Positions 34,695-44,998 are shown, numbered from the stretch's first letter. The stretch is DNA of 64,000 bases from DIGJ01 sp041821315 (GCA_041821315.1 JBGUEO010000011.1:1-64000); one strand, 5' to 3'. The notes: a model not told the origin generated them from the letters alone. Made by a program: numbers and translations.

Positions 34695-37600
34695 TTGAAT
34701 GCATTTTATGAACCATTAAAAGACTTGAATGAGTTTGTCGAGGCAGGAATAAGTCTGTCAAGAAGACAAACGCCGATTCAAATTACGGGGTGTATTGACT
34801 CTCAAAAATGTCATTTTTCCAGTTGCCTTGCGAAGGAGTATGCCTATAAAATCATTATTACATATAATGATTTGAAGGCAAAAGAATTGTATGAAGACTA
34901 TAAATTATATGATAAAAATGTCTTTTTATATCCGGCAAAAGATGTTATTTTTTATAGTGCTGATGTCCATGGAAATGCAATTGTAAGGGAACGATTGCGC
35001 GTGTTGAGACAGTTATTAGAAGGAAAGCCTGCGACCATTATTACAACAATTGATGGAGGGATGGACCGAGTTCTCCCAATTGAGTTTTTACAAACAAAGG
35101 TAATATCCATTGCACAAGAAGATATTCTTGATTTAGAAAAGTTAAAAAAAGAGTTTATACAAATTGGGTATGAGCGTTGCGGACAAGTAGAACGTCCAGG
35201 TGAATTTGCTATTCGAGGAGGAATAATTGACATTTTTCCGCTCACAGAGGATTGTCCTTATCGAATTGAGCTATGGGATGACGAAGTAGATACGATACGT
35301 TCGTTTGATGTTGAAAGTCAACGTTCGATAGAAAATGTTAGTACTTTGATAATATATCCGGCATCAGAGATTATATTAGACGAAGAAACATTGGCGATAG
35401 GACTTCGTAAGATTGAAAAGGAAAAAGATAGTTATGTAGAAAAGCTTCGAGGAGAGAAAAAATTAGAGGAAGTAAGACGCATAAAAGAAATTATTGAGGA
35501 ATTGAAAGATTCCGTTGATATTTATAGTGGACGGATGGGTTTAGAAAGCTATATTCGCTATTTCTATGAGAATACGGGTTCCTTTTTTGATTATTTCCCA
35601 GAAGAGAAAAGTGTCTTTTTTTTGGATGAACCAGCAAGAGCCTCCGAAAAAGGAGACGCGGTTGAATATGAATTTCGTGAAAGTATGATGGGGAGAATTG
35701 AAAAAGGATATATTTTACCAGGTCAAATGGATGTATTAATATCCTATAAAGAACTTTACGCAAAACTTTCTAAAAAAACATTGGTACTAATTAGTACAAT
35801 GGATTATACGTTTAAAGAGTTTAATATTGTTTCGAAATTTGATATTACAGTAAAATCAGTCAACCCATATAACAATAATTTTGAAATCTTAGTGAGTGAT
35901 TTAAAACGCTGGAAGGAGAAGGGATACCGAATTCTTCTTGTATCAAACTCCAGAACCAGAGCTGTACGCTTGAGTGAAAATCTAAGAGAATATGAACTAA
36001 ATAGTTCATACAGTGAAACGTTGGATCGTTCTCTTGCCAGTCGCGAAATTGTAACGGTATATGGAAATTTACACAAAGGCTTTGAGTATCCATTTATTAA
36101 GTTTGTTGTTATTTCTGAAAGCGATATTTTTGGAGGTGAAAAAAAGAAGCGAAAACGCAAAAAGAAAACCTATGAAGGAACGAAGGTCAATAGTTTTAGT
36201 GAATTAAATATGGGAGACTACGTGGTTCATGAAAATCATGGACTCGGTGTTTATCGTGGGATTGAAAAGATTGAAGTAGACAAGATAATCAAGGATTATG
36301 TAAAAATTGAATATGGTGGAGGGGGCGTGTTGTATGTACTTGCAACAGGCCTAGAAGTGATACAAAAATATGCAGGAGCAGAGGCAAAAAAACCAAAACT
36401 AAATAAGCTAAATTCCGTGGAATGGAAAAATACAAAAGCTAGAGTAAAGGGAGCTGTCGAAGAAATTGCAAAGGACTTAGTGGAGTTATATGCGAAACGT
36501 CAGAGCAAAGAAGGGTATCCATTTTCTGCGGACACAGTATGGCAAAAAGAATTTGAAGAAATGTTTCCATATGAAGAAACAGAGGATCAACTAACCGCAA
36601 TCGAAGCTACCAAGGAAGATATGGAAAGTACGAAGATTATGGATCGCTTGATTTGTGGCGATGTTGGATACGGCAAAACAGAAATTGCTATTCGAGCAGC
36701 ATTTAAAGCAGTTTCGGATGGAAAGCAGGTTGTATTTTTAGTCCCTACCACAATTTTGGCCCAGCAGCATTATAATACGTTTTGTCAACGAATGAAAGAC
36801 TTTCCAATTAGTGTGGATATGCTCTCAAGATTTCGAACGGCAGCAGAACAAAAAAAGACCATGGAACGCTTGTCTTTGGGGAAATTGGATATTGTAATTG
36901 GAACACACCGTGTATTATCAAAAGACATTCGGTTTAAAAATCTTGGTTTGTTGATTGTGGATGAGGAACAGAGATTTGGAGTGACACATAAAGAAAAAAT
37001 TAAGCAATTAAAAGAGAATGTAGATGTATTGACGTTGTCAGCAACACCAATACCTAGAACGCTTCATATGAGTCTTGTGGGGATAAGAGATATGAGCGTT
37101 TTGGAAGAGCCCCCAGTGGATCGTGTGCCGATTCAGACCTATGTATTAGAGCATAATGATGAAATTATTCGAGAAGCAATTACTCGGGAGCTTGTAAGAG
37201 GTGGTCAGATTTATTATGTGTATAACAGGGTAAACAATATAGATGAAATAGCGGCAAATATTGCAAACTTAGTGCCAAGTGCTACGGTATCCTATGCACA
37301 TGGGCAGATGAGTGAGCGCGATCTTGAAAAAATTATGTATTCTTTTATTAATGGCGAAATTGATGTGCTGGTTGCAACGACTATTATTGAAACGGGTTTG
37401 GATATATCGAATGTAAATACGATGATTATTGATGATGCAGACCGCTTAGGATTATCACAGCTTTACCAACTAAGAGGACGAGTCGGAAGAAGCAATCGTA
37501 CGGCATATGCGTTTCTCATGTATAAAAGAGATAAGATGTTAAAAGAAGTGGCGGAGAAGCGCTTACAGGCAATTAAGGAATTTACTGAGTTGGGGTCAGG

Positions 37601-38252
37601 ATTTAAGATTGCGATGAGAGATTTAGAAATTCGTGGTGCTGGAAATTTGCTTGGATCAAAACAGCATGGTCATATGGAAGCCGTTGGCTATGATCTATAT
37701 TGTAAAATGCTAAACGAAGCGGTTAAAACATTGAAAGGCGAGTCGGTTACATTCGACCATTTTGAAACAGCGGTAGATATTGATTTAAGTGCATATATTC
37801 CACCTTCTTATATTAAAAGTGAATTTCAAAAACTTGATATGTATAAGCGAATTGCTGATATTGAGTCTGAGGAAGAATTCCTTGATATGCAGGATGAATT
37901 GTTGGATCGGTTTGGAGATTTGCCAATGAGTGTAAATAACCTTCTAAACATTGCTTATTTGAAAGCGTTGGCGCATAAGGCAGAGATTGTTCATGTGTTA
38001 CATCGTGGATTCGAAGTAAAACTCTTTTTATATCAACAAGCAAAGGTAGATATTATAAAGATACCATTACTTTTGGAAGAGTATAAAGGAGCACTTACAT
38101 TTGTACATGAAGCAGCACCTTACTTTAATTTTGATCTCGCTTATAAAAATGCAAAGTACAAGTTAGAGGGCTATGATTTGTTTGAGCGAGTAGCAGAGGT
38201 GATTAAGAAGATAAGCAGATTACAGTTGGAGGATGAAGATGAGAATAATTAA
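34695..38252 (+). CDS. mfd: Transcription-repair coupling factor Mfd
   Basis: This 1185-residue ATPase removes stalled RNA polymerase and recruits UvrA. Order of domains: UvrB-like N-terminal part (about 25-340), RNA polymerase-interacting CarD-like domain (about 500-570, MGDYVVHENHGLGVYRGIE), RecG-type helicase motor with Walker A CGDVGYGKTEIA, DEEQ box IVDEEQRFGV and motif VI LRGRVGRSNRTAYA, then the TRCF C-terminal domain. Start is TTG with AAAGGAG seven bases before. A lysine-rich insert (KKKRKRKKK, near 490) is notable. The next gene begins inside its 3' end. Confidence 0.96.
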   Translation: MNAFYEPLKDLNEFVEAGISLSRRQTPIQITGCIDSQKCHFSSCLAKEYAYKIIITYNDLKAKELYEDYKLYDKNVFLYPAKDVIFYSADVHGNAIVRERLRVLRQLLEGKPATIITTIDGGMDRVLPIEFLQTKVISIAQEDILDLEKLKKEFIQIGYERCGQVERPGEFAIRGGIIDIFPLTEDCPYRIELWDDEVDTIRSFDVESQRSIENVSTLIIYPASEIILDEETLAIGLRKIEKEKDSYVEKLRGEKKLEEVRRIKEIIEELKDSVDIYSGRMGLESYIRYFYENTGSFFDYFPEEKSVFFLDEPARASEKGDAVEYEFRESMMGRIEKGYILPGQMDVLISYKELYAKLSKKTLVLISTMDYTFKEFNIVSKFDITVKSVNPYNNNFEILVSDLKRWKEKGYRILLVSNSRTRAVRLSENLREYELNSSYSETLDRSLASREIVTVYGNLHKGFEYPFIKFVVISESDIFGGEKKKRKRKKKTYEGTKVNSFSELNMGDYVVHENHGLGVYRGIEKIEVDKIIKDYVKIEYGGGGVLYVLATGLEVIQKYAGAEAKKPKLNKLNSVEWKNTKARVKGAVEEIAKDLVELYAKRQSKEGYPFSADTVWQKEFEEMFPYEETEDQLTAIEATKEDMESTKIMDRLICGDVGYGKTEIAIRAAFKAVSDGKQVVFLVPTTILAQQHYNTFCQRMKDFPISVDMLSRFRTAAEQKKTMERLSLGKLDIVIGTHRVLSKDIRFKNLGLLIVDEEQRFGVTHKEKIKQLKENVDVLTLSATPIPRTLHMSLVGIRDMSVLEEPPVDRVPIQTYVLEHNDEIIREAITRELVRGGQIYYVYNRVNNIDEIAANIANLVPSATVSYAHGQMSERDLEKIMYSFINGEIDVLVATTIIETGLDISNVNTMIIDDADRLGLSQLYQLRGRVGRSNRTAYAFLMYKRDKMLKEVAEKRLQAIKEFTELGSGFKIAMRDLEIRGAGNLLGSKQHGHMEAVGYDLYCKMLNEAVKTLKGESVTFDHFETAVDIDLSAYIPPSYIKSEFQKLDMYKRIADIESEEEFLDMQDELLDRFGDLPMSVNNLLNIAYLKALAHKAEIVHVLHRGFEVKLFLYQQAKVDIIKIPLLLEEYKGALTFVHEAAPYFNFDLAYKNAKYKLEGYDLFERVAEVIKKISRLQLEDEDENN

Positions 38253-39240
38253 GAGAAAACTATCTTGGATTGTGTTGTTAGTTGTCAGTATAGTGATCGT
38301 GTTGGAAGGATGTAATCGGGTAGAAAAAAAAGTTGGAAAGCAAAGTGAATCCGAATCAGAGAGTGAAACGATTCTCATGGCAGTGGGAGAAGAAACGGTT
38401 TCGATGGAAGAGGCAAAAACATATGTTTATTTCTTGAAGCATCAATATGAAGGAAGCATCGGCAGAGTTATTTGGGACTATAAGTTAGAGGGAGAAGCAC
38501 TTAATGATTATGCAAAGGAACAAATTCAGAATTTATTAGCACAAATTAAGATATTAAAACAAGAAGCTGCAAAGCAAGGGATTGAATTGACGGGAGATGA
38601 GATGGAGGAAGCAAGATCATGCGCACTCGATTATTTGAGTCAACTGTCAAAGAAAGAAAAAGAAGAAAGTGGGATAACACAGGAGCAGCTTACCACAATT
38701 TATAGCGAAAATATACTAGCAAATAAAGTCTTTGAAATATCAACCAATGATGTGGATACCAATATTTCAGATGATGAAGTAAAGCAAATTACAATCCAGT
38801 ATTTAATGGTTATGACAAAAGGAACCGATAAAAATGGAAATGTGGTTGATATGACAAACGAAGAAAAGAAAAAGGCAAAGAGCAAAGCAAAAACCTTATA
38901 TGAAAAAGCAGGCGATGCGACTAATTTTTTAACATTTGCAGAATCAAATACGGATGCAAAAGAGGCGGAAACCACTTTTTCCAGGGCAGATGCACCAAAG
39001 GAGTTAAAAGAGGAAGCGTTTGGCTTAAAGAGTGGAGAGATGAGCAAGCTGATCGAAGGGGAAAGTGGATATTATATTATTTATTGTGTGAACGATAATG
39101 ATGAAGATGCAACCGTAAAGCGAAAAGAAGAACTTATTATGGAGCGTCAAAAGGCATCTTTTGAAGAAAAATTTGCCACATGGTCAAGTGAATATGAAAT
39201 TGTAATTAGCAATACGTTATGGAATGAGATAAAATTTTAA
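38239..39240 (+). CDS. PrsA/SurA-like foldase lipoprotein
   Basis: This 333-residue protein starts at ATG 38239, six bases after GGAGG, and overlaps mfd by 14 bases. The signal peptide ends in LEGC at Cys25, so it should be lipid-anchored outside the cell. A SurA-N-like helical region (about 50-165) precedes a parvulin-type rotamase segment (about 185-300), with FSRADAPKELKEEAFGLKSGEMSKLIEGESGYYIIY matching the C-terminal half of PpiC domains. The family helps folding of secreted proteins. Position after mfd is typical in clostridia. Confidence 0.85.
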   Translation: MRIIKRKLSWIVLLVVSIVIVLEGCNRVEKKVGKQSESESESETILMAVGEETVSMEEAKTYVYFLKHQYEGSIGRVIWDYKLEGEALNDYAKEQIQNLLAQIKILKQEAAKQGIELTGDEMEEARSCALDYLSQLSKKEKEESGITQEQLTTIYSENILANKVFEISTNDVDTNISDDEVKQITIQYLMVMTKGTDKNGNVVDMTNEEKKKAKSKAKTLYEKAGDATNFLTFAESNTDAKEAETTFSRADAPKELKEEAFGLKSGEMSKLIEGESGYYIIYCVNDNDEDATVKRKEELIMERQKASFEEKFATWSSEYEIVISNTLWNEIKF

Positions 39241-39372
39241 GGATAATTCACGCAGAAAAACACATAATTGGAGCAGAATAGATTGCATTTTGATTGGTAT
39301 AAAATTACAATATAACCTGTCAAGATACAGAAAGTAATTGACATGGTACGAATATAAGGGAGGGAAGATAAT

Positions 39373-40152
39373 ATGATTCAAATAAAGAATCTTACAAAGG
39401 TGTATAAGCTATCCAAAAAGCAGATGGCAGAACAAAAGACGAAAAAAAATATGAAGAGGGCAGTTGATAAGATTGATATTACAGCTAATCCAGGGGAAAT
39501 CTATGGTCTTCTAGGACCAAACGGTGCGGGAAAAACAACAACACTACGTTGTATTGCGACATTGTTGAATCCAACAGAGGGAACTATTTCGGTTTGTGAT
39601 CTTGATACAGTGACACAGTCAGAAGAGGTTCGCAAGAAAATTGCATTTTTGACCAATGAAATAAAACTAGATCCTCAGTTTTCTCCAACTTATATGTTTC
39701 GTTTTTTTGGAAAACTTCATGGATTGACGGAATCACAAATAAAAGAGCGAATGGAACTTTTGTTTGACCAGTTTGGAATTACGGAGTTTAAAGATAAGAA
39801 AATTGATGAATTATCAACTGGTATGAAGCAAAAAGCAGCAATTGCAGTCAGTTTAGTACATGATCCAGATGTAGTAATTTTTGATGAACCAACGAATGGA
39901 CTTGATATTGTTACCGCAAGAACGGTTACTAATTATTTAAAGCAATTAAAAGAGCAAGGAAAGGTTGTCATTGTATCGACTCATATTATGTCTGAAGCGG
40001 AAAAACTTTGTGATCGAATTGGAATTATTATCAATGGTCAAAAAGTAATGGAAGGCACACTTTCTCAAATTTTAAGCCAAACACAGGGAGAAGATTTAGA
40101 AGATGCATTTTTCCGTTTGTTTGAGCAATATAACAAAGAGGAGGTACGATAA
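39373..40152 (+). CDS. ABC transporter ATPase (ABC-2 / NatA-like)
   Basis: This 259-residue ATPase has Walker A GLLGPNGAGKTTTLR, Q-loop AFLTNEIKLDPQ, signature LSTGMKQKAAIAVSLVHD and Walker B VVIFDEPTNGLD, followed by VIVSTHIMSEAEKLCDRI. The insert of lysines near the N-terminus (KKQMAEQKTKKNMKR) is typical of NatA-type sodium-export ATPases. It is directly followed by its permease gene (one base between). Confidence 0.92.
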   Translation: MIQIKNLTKVYKLSKKQMAEQKTKKNMKRAVDKIDITANPGEIYGLLGPNGAGKTTTLRCIATLLNPTEGTISVCDLDTVTQSEEVRKKIAFLTNEIKLDPQFSPTYMFRFFGKLHGLTESQIKERMELLFDQFGITEFKDKKIDELSTGMKQKAAIAVSLVHDPDVVIFDEPTNGLDIVTARTVTNYLKQLKEQGKVVIVSTHIMSEAEKLCDRIGIIINGQKVMEGTLSQILSQTQGEDLEDAFFRLFEQYNKEEVR

Positions 40153-40153
40153 G

Positions 40154-41374
40154 ATGAATGGAATTAAAACAGTAGCTGGAAAAGAACTTGCGCGTGTGTT
40201 TGGAGATAAAAAGTTGGTATTTAGTCTCTTTATTATGCCAGCGATACTTATGCTTGTATTATATACATTAATGGGAAAAGCAATGGGAGGAATGTTAGAT
40301 GATATTGAGACGCATGTACCAATCGTTTACATTCAAAATTCCCCAGAAGGATTGGATGCATTTACAAAAGGGTTATCGGTTGAAGCGAACACAACGTATC
40401 TGCATGCATCCGATTCGCTCGATGATATCAAAGCAGGGATTAAAGCAGGTGACATTGATTTATTAATTGTTTTCCCAGAAAATTTTTTGGAAGCCGTAAA
40501 CGGCTATGAAAAGGGAATGGAGATTCCAGAGGTCAAGACATATTATAACCCATCCGAAGATTATTCGTCGGAGGCAAGAAGTAATTATGCAAATACAATT
40601 TTAACTTCATATCAGCAGTCGTTGCTTGCAGATCGCGTGGGTGATTTAGATAGTCTTACCATTTTTAAAGTCGATGTGGATGAAAGTAGTTCAATTGTTA
40701 CCGATGAAAGTAAAGCTGGTGGCAAATTATTATCTATGATGTTACCATACCTCATTGTTATGTTGTTATTTACGGGACCTATGAGTCTTGGCGTAGATGC
40801 AATAACCGGGGAAAAAGAGAGAGGAACGATGGCGAGCATGCTGGTTGCTCCAGTAAAGCGCAGCCAAATCGTAATTGGTAAAATAATTGCATTATCGTTG
40901 CTTTCTTGTCTATCTGCCATTGTATATGCCGTTTCCATTATTATTTCAGTGCCACGTATGTTTAGTGGAATGGAATTAGATGGAGTTGGGGCAAGTGCAA
41001 GCTTTTCGATTCTTCAAATGGTGCAGTTATTACTTATTATGCTATCGCTTGTTTATTTTTACGTAGCAATCGTTACATTAATTGCAGTGTTTGCAAAAAC
41101 GGCAAAAGAGGCTGGAACCTATGTCTCTCCGGTCTATATCGTTGTTATTGTAGCTGGAGTACTTACTATGTTTAGTGGAAATACGGAAATGAAACTTCCA
41201 TTCTTTGGTATACCAGTATATGGAAGCGCCGCTGCAATTCAAAGAGTTATTACAGGAGAGTTAACGGCAGCGCAGTTTGGAACTGCAATTTTAGGGACGG
41301 TAGTCTTATCTGTAATTTTAACGGCGCTTATCACAAAAGCATTTAATAGCGAGAAAGTCATGTTTAACGCATAA
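40154..41374 (+). CDS. ABC-2 permease (NatB-like)
   Basis: This 406-residue permease starts at ATG 40154 behind GAGGAGG. One N-terminal membrane helix (about 20-40) is followed by an extracellular domain of about 150 residues and then five or six C-terminal helices, with the EKERGTMASMLVAPVKR coupling helix typical of ABC-2 (NatB/DrrB) permeases. Paired with the ATPase upstream; the cargo may be sodium, a lipid or a drug. Confidence 0.9.
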   Translation: MNGIKTVAGKELARVFGDKKLVFSLFIMPAILMLVLYTLMGKAMGGMLDDIETHVPIVYIQNSPEGLDAFTKGLSVEANTTYLHASDSLDDIKAGIKAGDIDLLIVFPENFLEAVNGYEKGMEIPEVKTYYNPSEDYSSEARSNYANTILTSYQQSLLADRVGDLDSLTIFKVDVDESSSIVTDESKAGGKLLSMMLPYLIVMLLFTGPMSLGVDAITGEKERGTMASMLVAPVKRSQIVIGKIIALSLLSCLSAIVYAVSIIISVPRMFSGMELDGVGASASFSILQMVQLLLIMLSLVYFYVAIVTLIAVFAKTAKEAGTYVSPVYIVVIVAGVLTMFSGNTEMKLPFFGIPVYGSAAAIQRVITGELTAAQFGTAILGTVVLSVILTALITKAFNSEKVMFNA

Positions 41375-41410
41375 AAGATTAGAAATTAGGACAAATAAAT
41401 AAAGATACAA

Positions 41411-41444
41411 AAAAATCGAGTGTGGTTTGACACTCGATTTTTTT
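41411..41444. terminator. Bidirectional terminator between the ABC exporter and asnS
   Basis: AAAAATCGAGTGT (41411-41423) and ACACTCGATTTTT (41430-41442) form perfect 13-bp arms with a 6-base loop. A- and T-rich flanks make it work for both converging transcripts. Confidence 0.88.
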
Positions 41445-41502
41445 GGAACTATTTGATGACATAGATACAGTGAGTCCACCTTTGTTCGTGTAGTTTATGA
41501 AA

Positions 41503-42897
41503 CTATAGATCACAGTTATTTACGGTTCTTGGAAATGGAATGACATCACGGATGTTGCTCATCCCAGTTAAATACATAACGCAACGCTCAAAACCAAGAC
41601 CAAATCCAGCATGACGGGTAGAACCATATTTTCTAAGGTCAAGATAAAACCCATAATCATCTGGATTTAAGGAAAGCTCATTCATCCGTTTTAATAATTT
41701 ATCGTAATCATCTTCTCTTTGGCTGCCACCGATGATTTCACCGATTCCAGGAACCAACAAATCCATTGCAGCGACGGTTTTGTTGTCGTCATTCATCTTC
41801 ATGTAGAATGCTTTGATATCCTTTGGATAATCCGTTACAAAAACAGGTTTCTTATAGATTTCTTCGGTTAAATAACGTTCATGCTCGGTTTGCAGATCAC
41901 AGCCCCAGCTAACCTTATAATCAAAAGCGTCATTATTTTTTTCGAGAATTTCAATTGCTTCCGTATAGGTAACATGCCCAAAATCAGAGGATGCAACATG
42001 TGTTAAGCGATCAATTAATCCTTTGTCAATGAATTGATTTAGAAAGTTCATTTCCTCAGGAGCTTTTTCTAATACGAAATTAATAATAAACTTAATCATG
42101 GTTTCAGCAAGTATCATGTTATCTTCTAAGTCAGCAAATGAGATTTCTGGTTCAATCATCCAAAATTCAGCAGCATGACGTGTCGTATTGGAATTTTCTG
42201 CACGAAACGTAGGTCCAAAGGTATAAATGTTCCGAAATGCCTGTGCATAAGTTTCTCCATTTAATTGACCACTTACCGTAAGGTTTGTTTCTTTGTTAAA
42301 GAAGTCTTGTGAATAATCAACTGTTCCGTCCTTTGTTCGTGGAAGATGTTCCAGATCAAGGGTCGTAACATGAAACATCTCACCAGCTCCCTCACAATCA
42401 CTTCCAGTAATAAGTGGAGTATGAACATAAACAAAGTCACGATCTTGGAAGAATGTGTGAATGGCATGCGCAATTAAAGAGCGAATGCGGAAGACGGCTT
42501 GGTAGGTATTTGTTCTTGGTCTAAGGTGTGAGATTGTTCGTAAGTATTCAAGCGAATGTCGTTTTTTTTGCAAAGGATAATCTGCACTTGAAGTTCCTTC
42601 GACTAGCACGGTATCTGCTTGAATTTCAAATGGTTGTTTTGCTTGCGGTGTGGCTACGAGTGTTCCGGTTACAATAATAGATGAACCTACATTTAATTTT
42701 GCAATTTCAGAAAAATTTGAGAGAACATCTGCACTATAAACAATCTGAAGGGTTTCAAAGAAAGAACCATCATTTATTACGACAAACCCAAAGGTCTTAG
42801 AATCTCGATTGCTACGAACCCATCCTCCGACAGAAATAGTTGTTCCAATAAAGTCGGCTTGTTTTCGGTAGAGCTCTCTTATGGTTACTAACTGCAT
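41503..42897 (-). CDS. asnS: Asparaginyl-tRNA synthetase
   Basis: This 464-residue class II synthetase charges tRNA-Asn. The N-terminal OB-fold (about 15-105) binds the anticodon (VGGWVRSNRDSKTFGFVVIND). Class II motif 2 reads FRAENSNTTRHAAEFWMIEPE and motif 3 GFGLGFERCVMYLTG. FVTDYPKDIKAFYMKMNDD is characteristic of AsnS rather than AspS. No T-box leader is visible in the short upstream region. Confidence 0.96.
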   Translation of the reverse strand: MQLVTIRELYRKQADFIGTTISVGGWVRSNRDSKTFGFVVINDGSFFETLQIVYSADVLSNFSEIAKLNVGSSIIVTGTLVATPQAKQPFEIQADTVLVEGTSSADYPLQKKRHSLEYLRTISHLRPRTNTYQAVFRIRSLIAHAIHTFFQDRDFVYVHTPLITGSDCEGAGEMFHVTTLDLEHLPRTKDGTVDYSQDFFNKETNLTVSGQLNGETYAQAFRNIYTFGPTFRAENSNTTRHAAEFWMIEPEISFADLEDNMILAETMIKFIINFVLEKAPEEMNFLNQFIDKGLIDRLTHVASSDFGHVTYTEAIEILEKNNDAFDYKVSWGCDLQTEHERYLTEEIYKKPVFVTDYPKDIKAFYMKMNDDNKTVAAMDLLVPGIGEIIGGSQREDDYDKLLKRMNELSLNPDDYGFYLDLRKYGSTRHAGFGLGFERCVMYLTGMSNIRDVIPFPRTVNNCDL

Positions 42898-42946
42898 TTT
42901 TATTACCTATACCTTTCTCAATTTCTTATCACAAGTAAACAGCTAG

Positions 42947-42989
42947 ATAAATAATTTAATTACAACATACAAGTGAATAAATTATTTAT
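42947..42989. repeat. 12-bp inverted repeat upstream of asnS
   Basis: ATAAATAATTTA (42947-42958) and TAAATTATTTAT (42978-42989) are perfect complements separated by 19 bases. ACAAGTGAA occurs at 42969-42977 and again near 43000. It lies in the divergent asnS/fsa promoter region and could be an operator or chance AT-rich pairing. Confidence 0.4.
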
Positions 42990-43140
42990 GGATAAGCATA
43001 CAAGTGAAACTATTTGTCTATTATAATAGCCCAAAATGCGTTAAATTGCAAGCAGAGAGCATGTACTACTATAGACAAAAAGAGGGACATATGCTATGAT
43101 GATGGAATCTTGTAAGTATGCATAAAAGGAGAGAAAAGAA

Positions 43141-43794
43141 ATGAAATTTTTTATTGACACAGCAAAAGTAGAAGATATTAAAAAAGCAAACGACATGGGT
43201 GTTATCTGTGGTGTTACAACAAATCCATCTTTAATCGCAAAAGAAGGAAGAGACTTTAACGAAGTTATTTCTGAAATTGCTTCTATCGTAGACGGACCTA
43301 TCAGTGGCGAAGTAAAAGCTACAACGGTTGATGCAGAAGGCATGATTAATGAAGGAAGAGAAATTGCTAAGATTCATCCTAATATGGTTGTTAAGATTCC
43401 TATGACAGTGGAAGGCTTAAAAGCTACAAAAGTGTTGGCTAGTGAAGGAATCAAAACCAATGTTACACTTGTTTTCTCGGCGAATCAAGCTCTTTTAGCA
43501 GCTAGAGCAGGTGCATCTTATGTATCTCCATTTTTAGGACGTTTAGATGACATCAGTGCACCAGGTATTGATTTAGTACAGACGATTGCTGACATCTTCC
43601 AAATTCACGGACTTACAACTGAAATTATCGCGGCAAGCGTTCGTAACCCAATTCATGTAATTGACTGTGCATTAGCAGGTGCTGATATTGCTACTGTTCC
43701 ATATAGTGTTATCGAGCAGATGACAAAACATCCACTAACCGATCAGGGTATTGAAAAATTCCGGAAAGATTATGAAGCAGTGTTTGGTAAATAA
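43141..43794 (+). CDS. fsa: Transaldolase-like fructose-6-phosphate aldolase
   Basis: This 217-residue protein matches the short transaldolase/fructose-6-phosphate aldolase subfamily (about 215-220 residues). It begins MKFFIDTAKVEDIKKA, has GVTTNPSLIAKEGR and the Schiff-base Lys in MVVKIPMTVEGLKA (about residue 85), and FVSPFLGRLDD-like YVSPFLGRLDD. It acts in pentose phosphate or related sugar metabolism. AAAGGAG precedes the start, and the gene stands alone with its own terminator. Confidence 0.93.
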   Translation: MKFFIDTAKVEDIKKANDMGVICGVTTNPSLIAKEGRDFNEVISEIASIVDGPISGEVKATTVDAEGMINEGREIAKIHPNMVVKIPMTVEGLKATKVLASEGIKTNVTLVFSANQALLAARAGASYVSPFLGRLDDISAPGIDLVQTIADIFQIHGLTTEIIAASVRNPIHVIDCALAGADIATVPYSVIEQMTKHPLTDQGIEKFRKDYEAVFGK

Positions 43795-43811
43795 GAATTG
43801 ATTTGATATGC

Positions 43812-43862
43812 AAAAGAGGAGACGTTAAAAAATGAAAATTTTTTAATGTCTCCTCTTTTTTA
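43812..43862. terminator. Terminator after fsa
   Basis: A 22-bp stem (43812-43833 with 43838-43859, one G-T pair) ends in a T-run. It can also terminate the opposing glycosyltransferase gene, whose stop is at 43876. Confidence 0.88.
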
Positions 43863-43875
43863 ATAACTTAAAAAG

Positions 43876-44838
43876 TTAAAGAATCATGTAAACTACAGCA
43901 GATGAAACGATAATTTGAATAATTGCAAATCGAAATACCGTTTGTGGGCCAGACCATCCCATTTTTTTACGCACATGGTCGTGTAGTGGAGTCGTCACTT
44001 TTTTTAGTATTCTAATCTTTAAAAAGCGGAGTAGCGAAACTTTTATTAGACCGAGACCACCGTCTAAAATTAAAACGATTGCAACGAGAAGGTATAAGAG
44101 GGGACTACCGGTTTTTAAGATTGCAATACTGATAAAGAGTCCCATTGCACGGGAACCAGCATCTCCCATCATAAGCTTACTTGGAGTTGCATTGTACCAT
44201 AAATAACCTAAAATACAAACACTAAAGATTAAAATATAATAAGAAAAGGAAGGATTTATGTGTTTGATTGTATTGATTATATAAATTGTCATTAGTGTAA
44301 TAATTGTCAAAGTACCAGATAAACCATCGACACCATCGGCACAATTTGTGACATTGATGGATGCCCAGACTAAGAGTATAATTAATAGGCCAAAAACAAT
44401 AGGTGGAATGCTTATTGATTTTTTGAGAAGAACTAAGGTAATTGCATTTGAATTAAAGTTTAAATAAGTAAGGGCGACCATTGCAGCAATCACTAAATCA
44501 AGTAATCCTTTCTTATATTCTCCCCAAGAAGTTTTGGAACAATCATCTAGGAAGCCCGTCATCATGGCAGCAATCACTAAAACTAGGTATATGATAGATT
44601 CTCTCTCAATTTGTCCAAAAATCAAAATTGTTATTACAAATACAAAAATAAATAAAAAACCAGCACCTCTAGGTTTGCCAGCCGAAAGAATTCCATCGTG
44701 AGCAAATTCACGTCCCTTGTCGGTTGGAAGAAGCTTGGATAGGCTCTGCATACAAAAGCAGGTGAGGATAAAGGCAAGAAGGATACCTAAAAATGAAATT
44801 AAGTTTGGACTTAATGAGGCAAAAATTATATTTAACAT
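43876..44838 (-). CDS. MraY/WecA-family glycosyl-1-phosphate transferase
   Basis: This 320-residue membrane protein starts at ATG 44838 behind AAAGGA. About ten segments carry the family motifs TGFLDDCSKTSWGE (DDxxK), VTNCADGVDGLSG (the metal-binding NxxDGxDGL), MMGDAGSRAMG and the cytoplasmic basic box LHDHVRKKMGWSG, where MraY proteins have a His-rich motif. It transfers a phospho-aminosugar to a polyprenyl phosphate. Its location outside the dcw cluster suggests a second MraY-like enzyme, perhaps for sporulation peptidoglycan or a secondary wall polymer. Confidence 0.82.
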   Translation of the reverse strand: MLNIIFASLSPNLISFLGILLAFILTCFCMQSLSKLLPTDKGREFAHDGILSAGKPRGAGFLFIFVFVITILIFGQIERESIIYLVLVIAAMMTGFLDDCSKTSWGEYKKGLLDLVIAAMVALTYLNFNSNAITLVLLKKSISIPPIVFGLLIILLVWASINVTNCADGVDGLSGTLTIITLMTIYIINTIKHINPSFSYYILIFSVCILGYLWYNATPSKLMMGDAGSRAMGLFISIAILKTGSPLLYLLVAIVLILDGGLGLIKVSLLRFLKIRILKKVTTPLHDHVRKKMGWSGPQTVFRFAIIQIIVSSAVVYMIL

Positions 44839-44998
44839 CAGTGAATTCCTTTCTGTTTCCTGTTTATTTTGCGTTTTGGTACATGCTATATTATATTTCA
44901 TTTTCCTATTATTGCAAGAGAGAATTTCCAATTCTATTTTTTTTTGGTATACTAATGGGAGAAATGACTACAGGACAAAACGTAATGGAGGGGTTGCA

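Noticed and set aside
42898..43140. T-box riboswitch upstream of asnS
   Set aside because: No AGGGTGGNACCGCG-type T-box sequence or specifier stem is visible on the minus strand; only a 12-bp inverted repeat is present.
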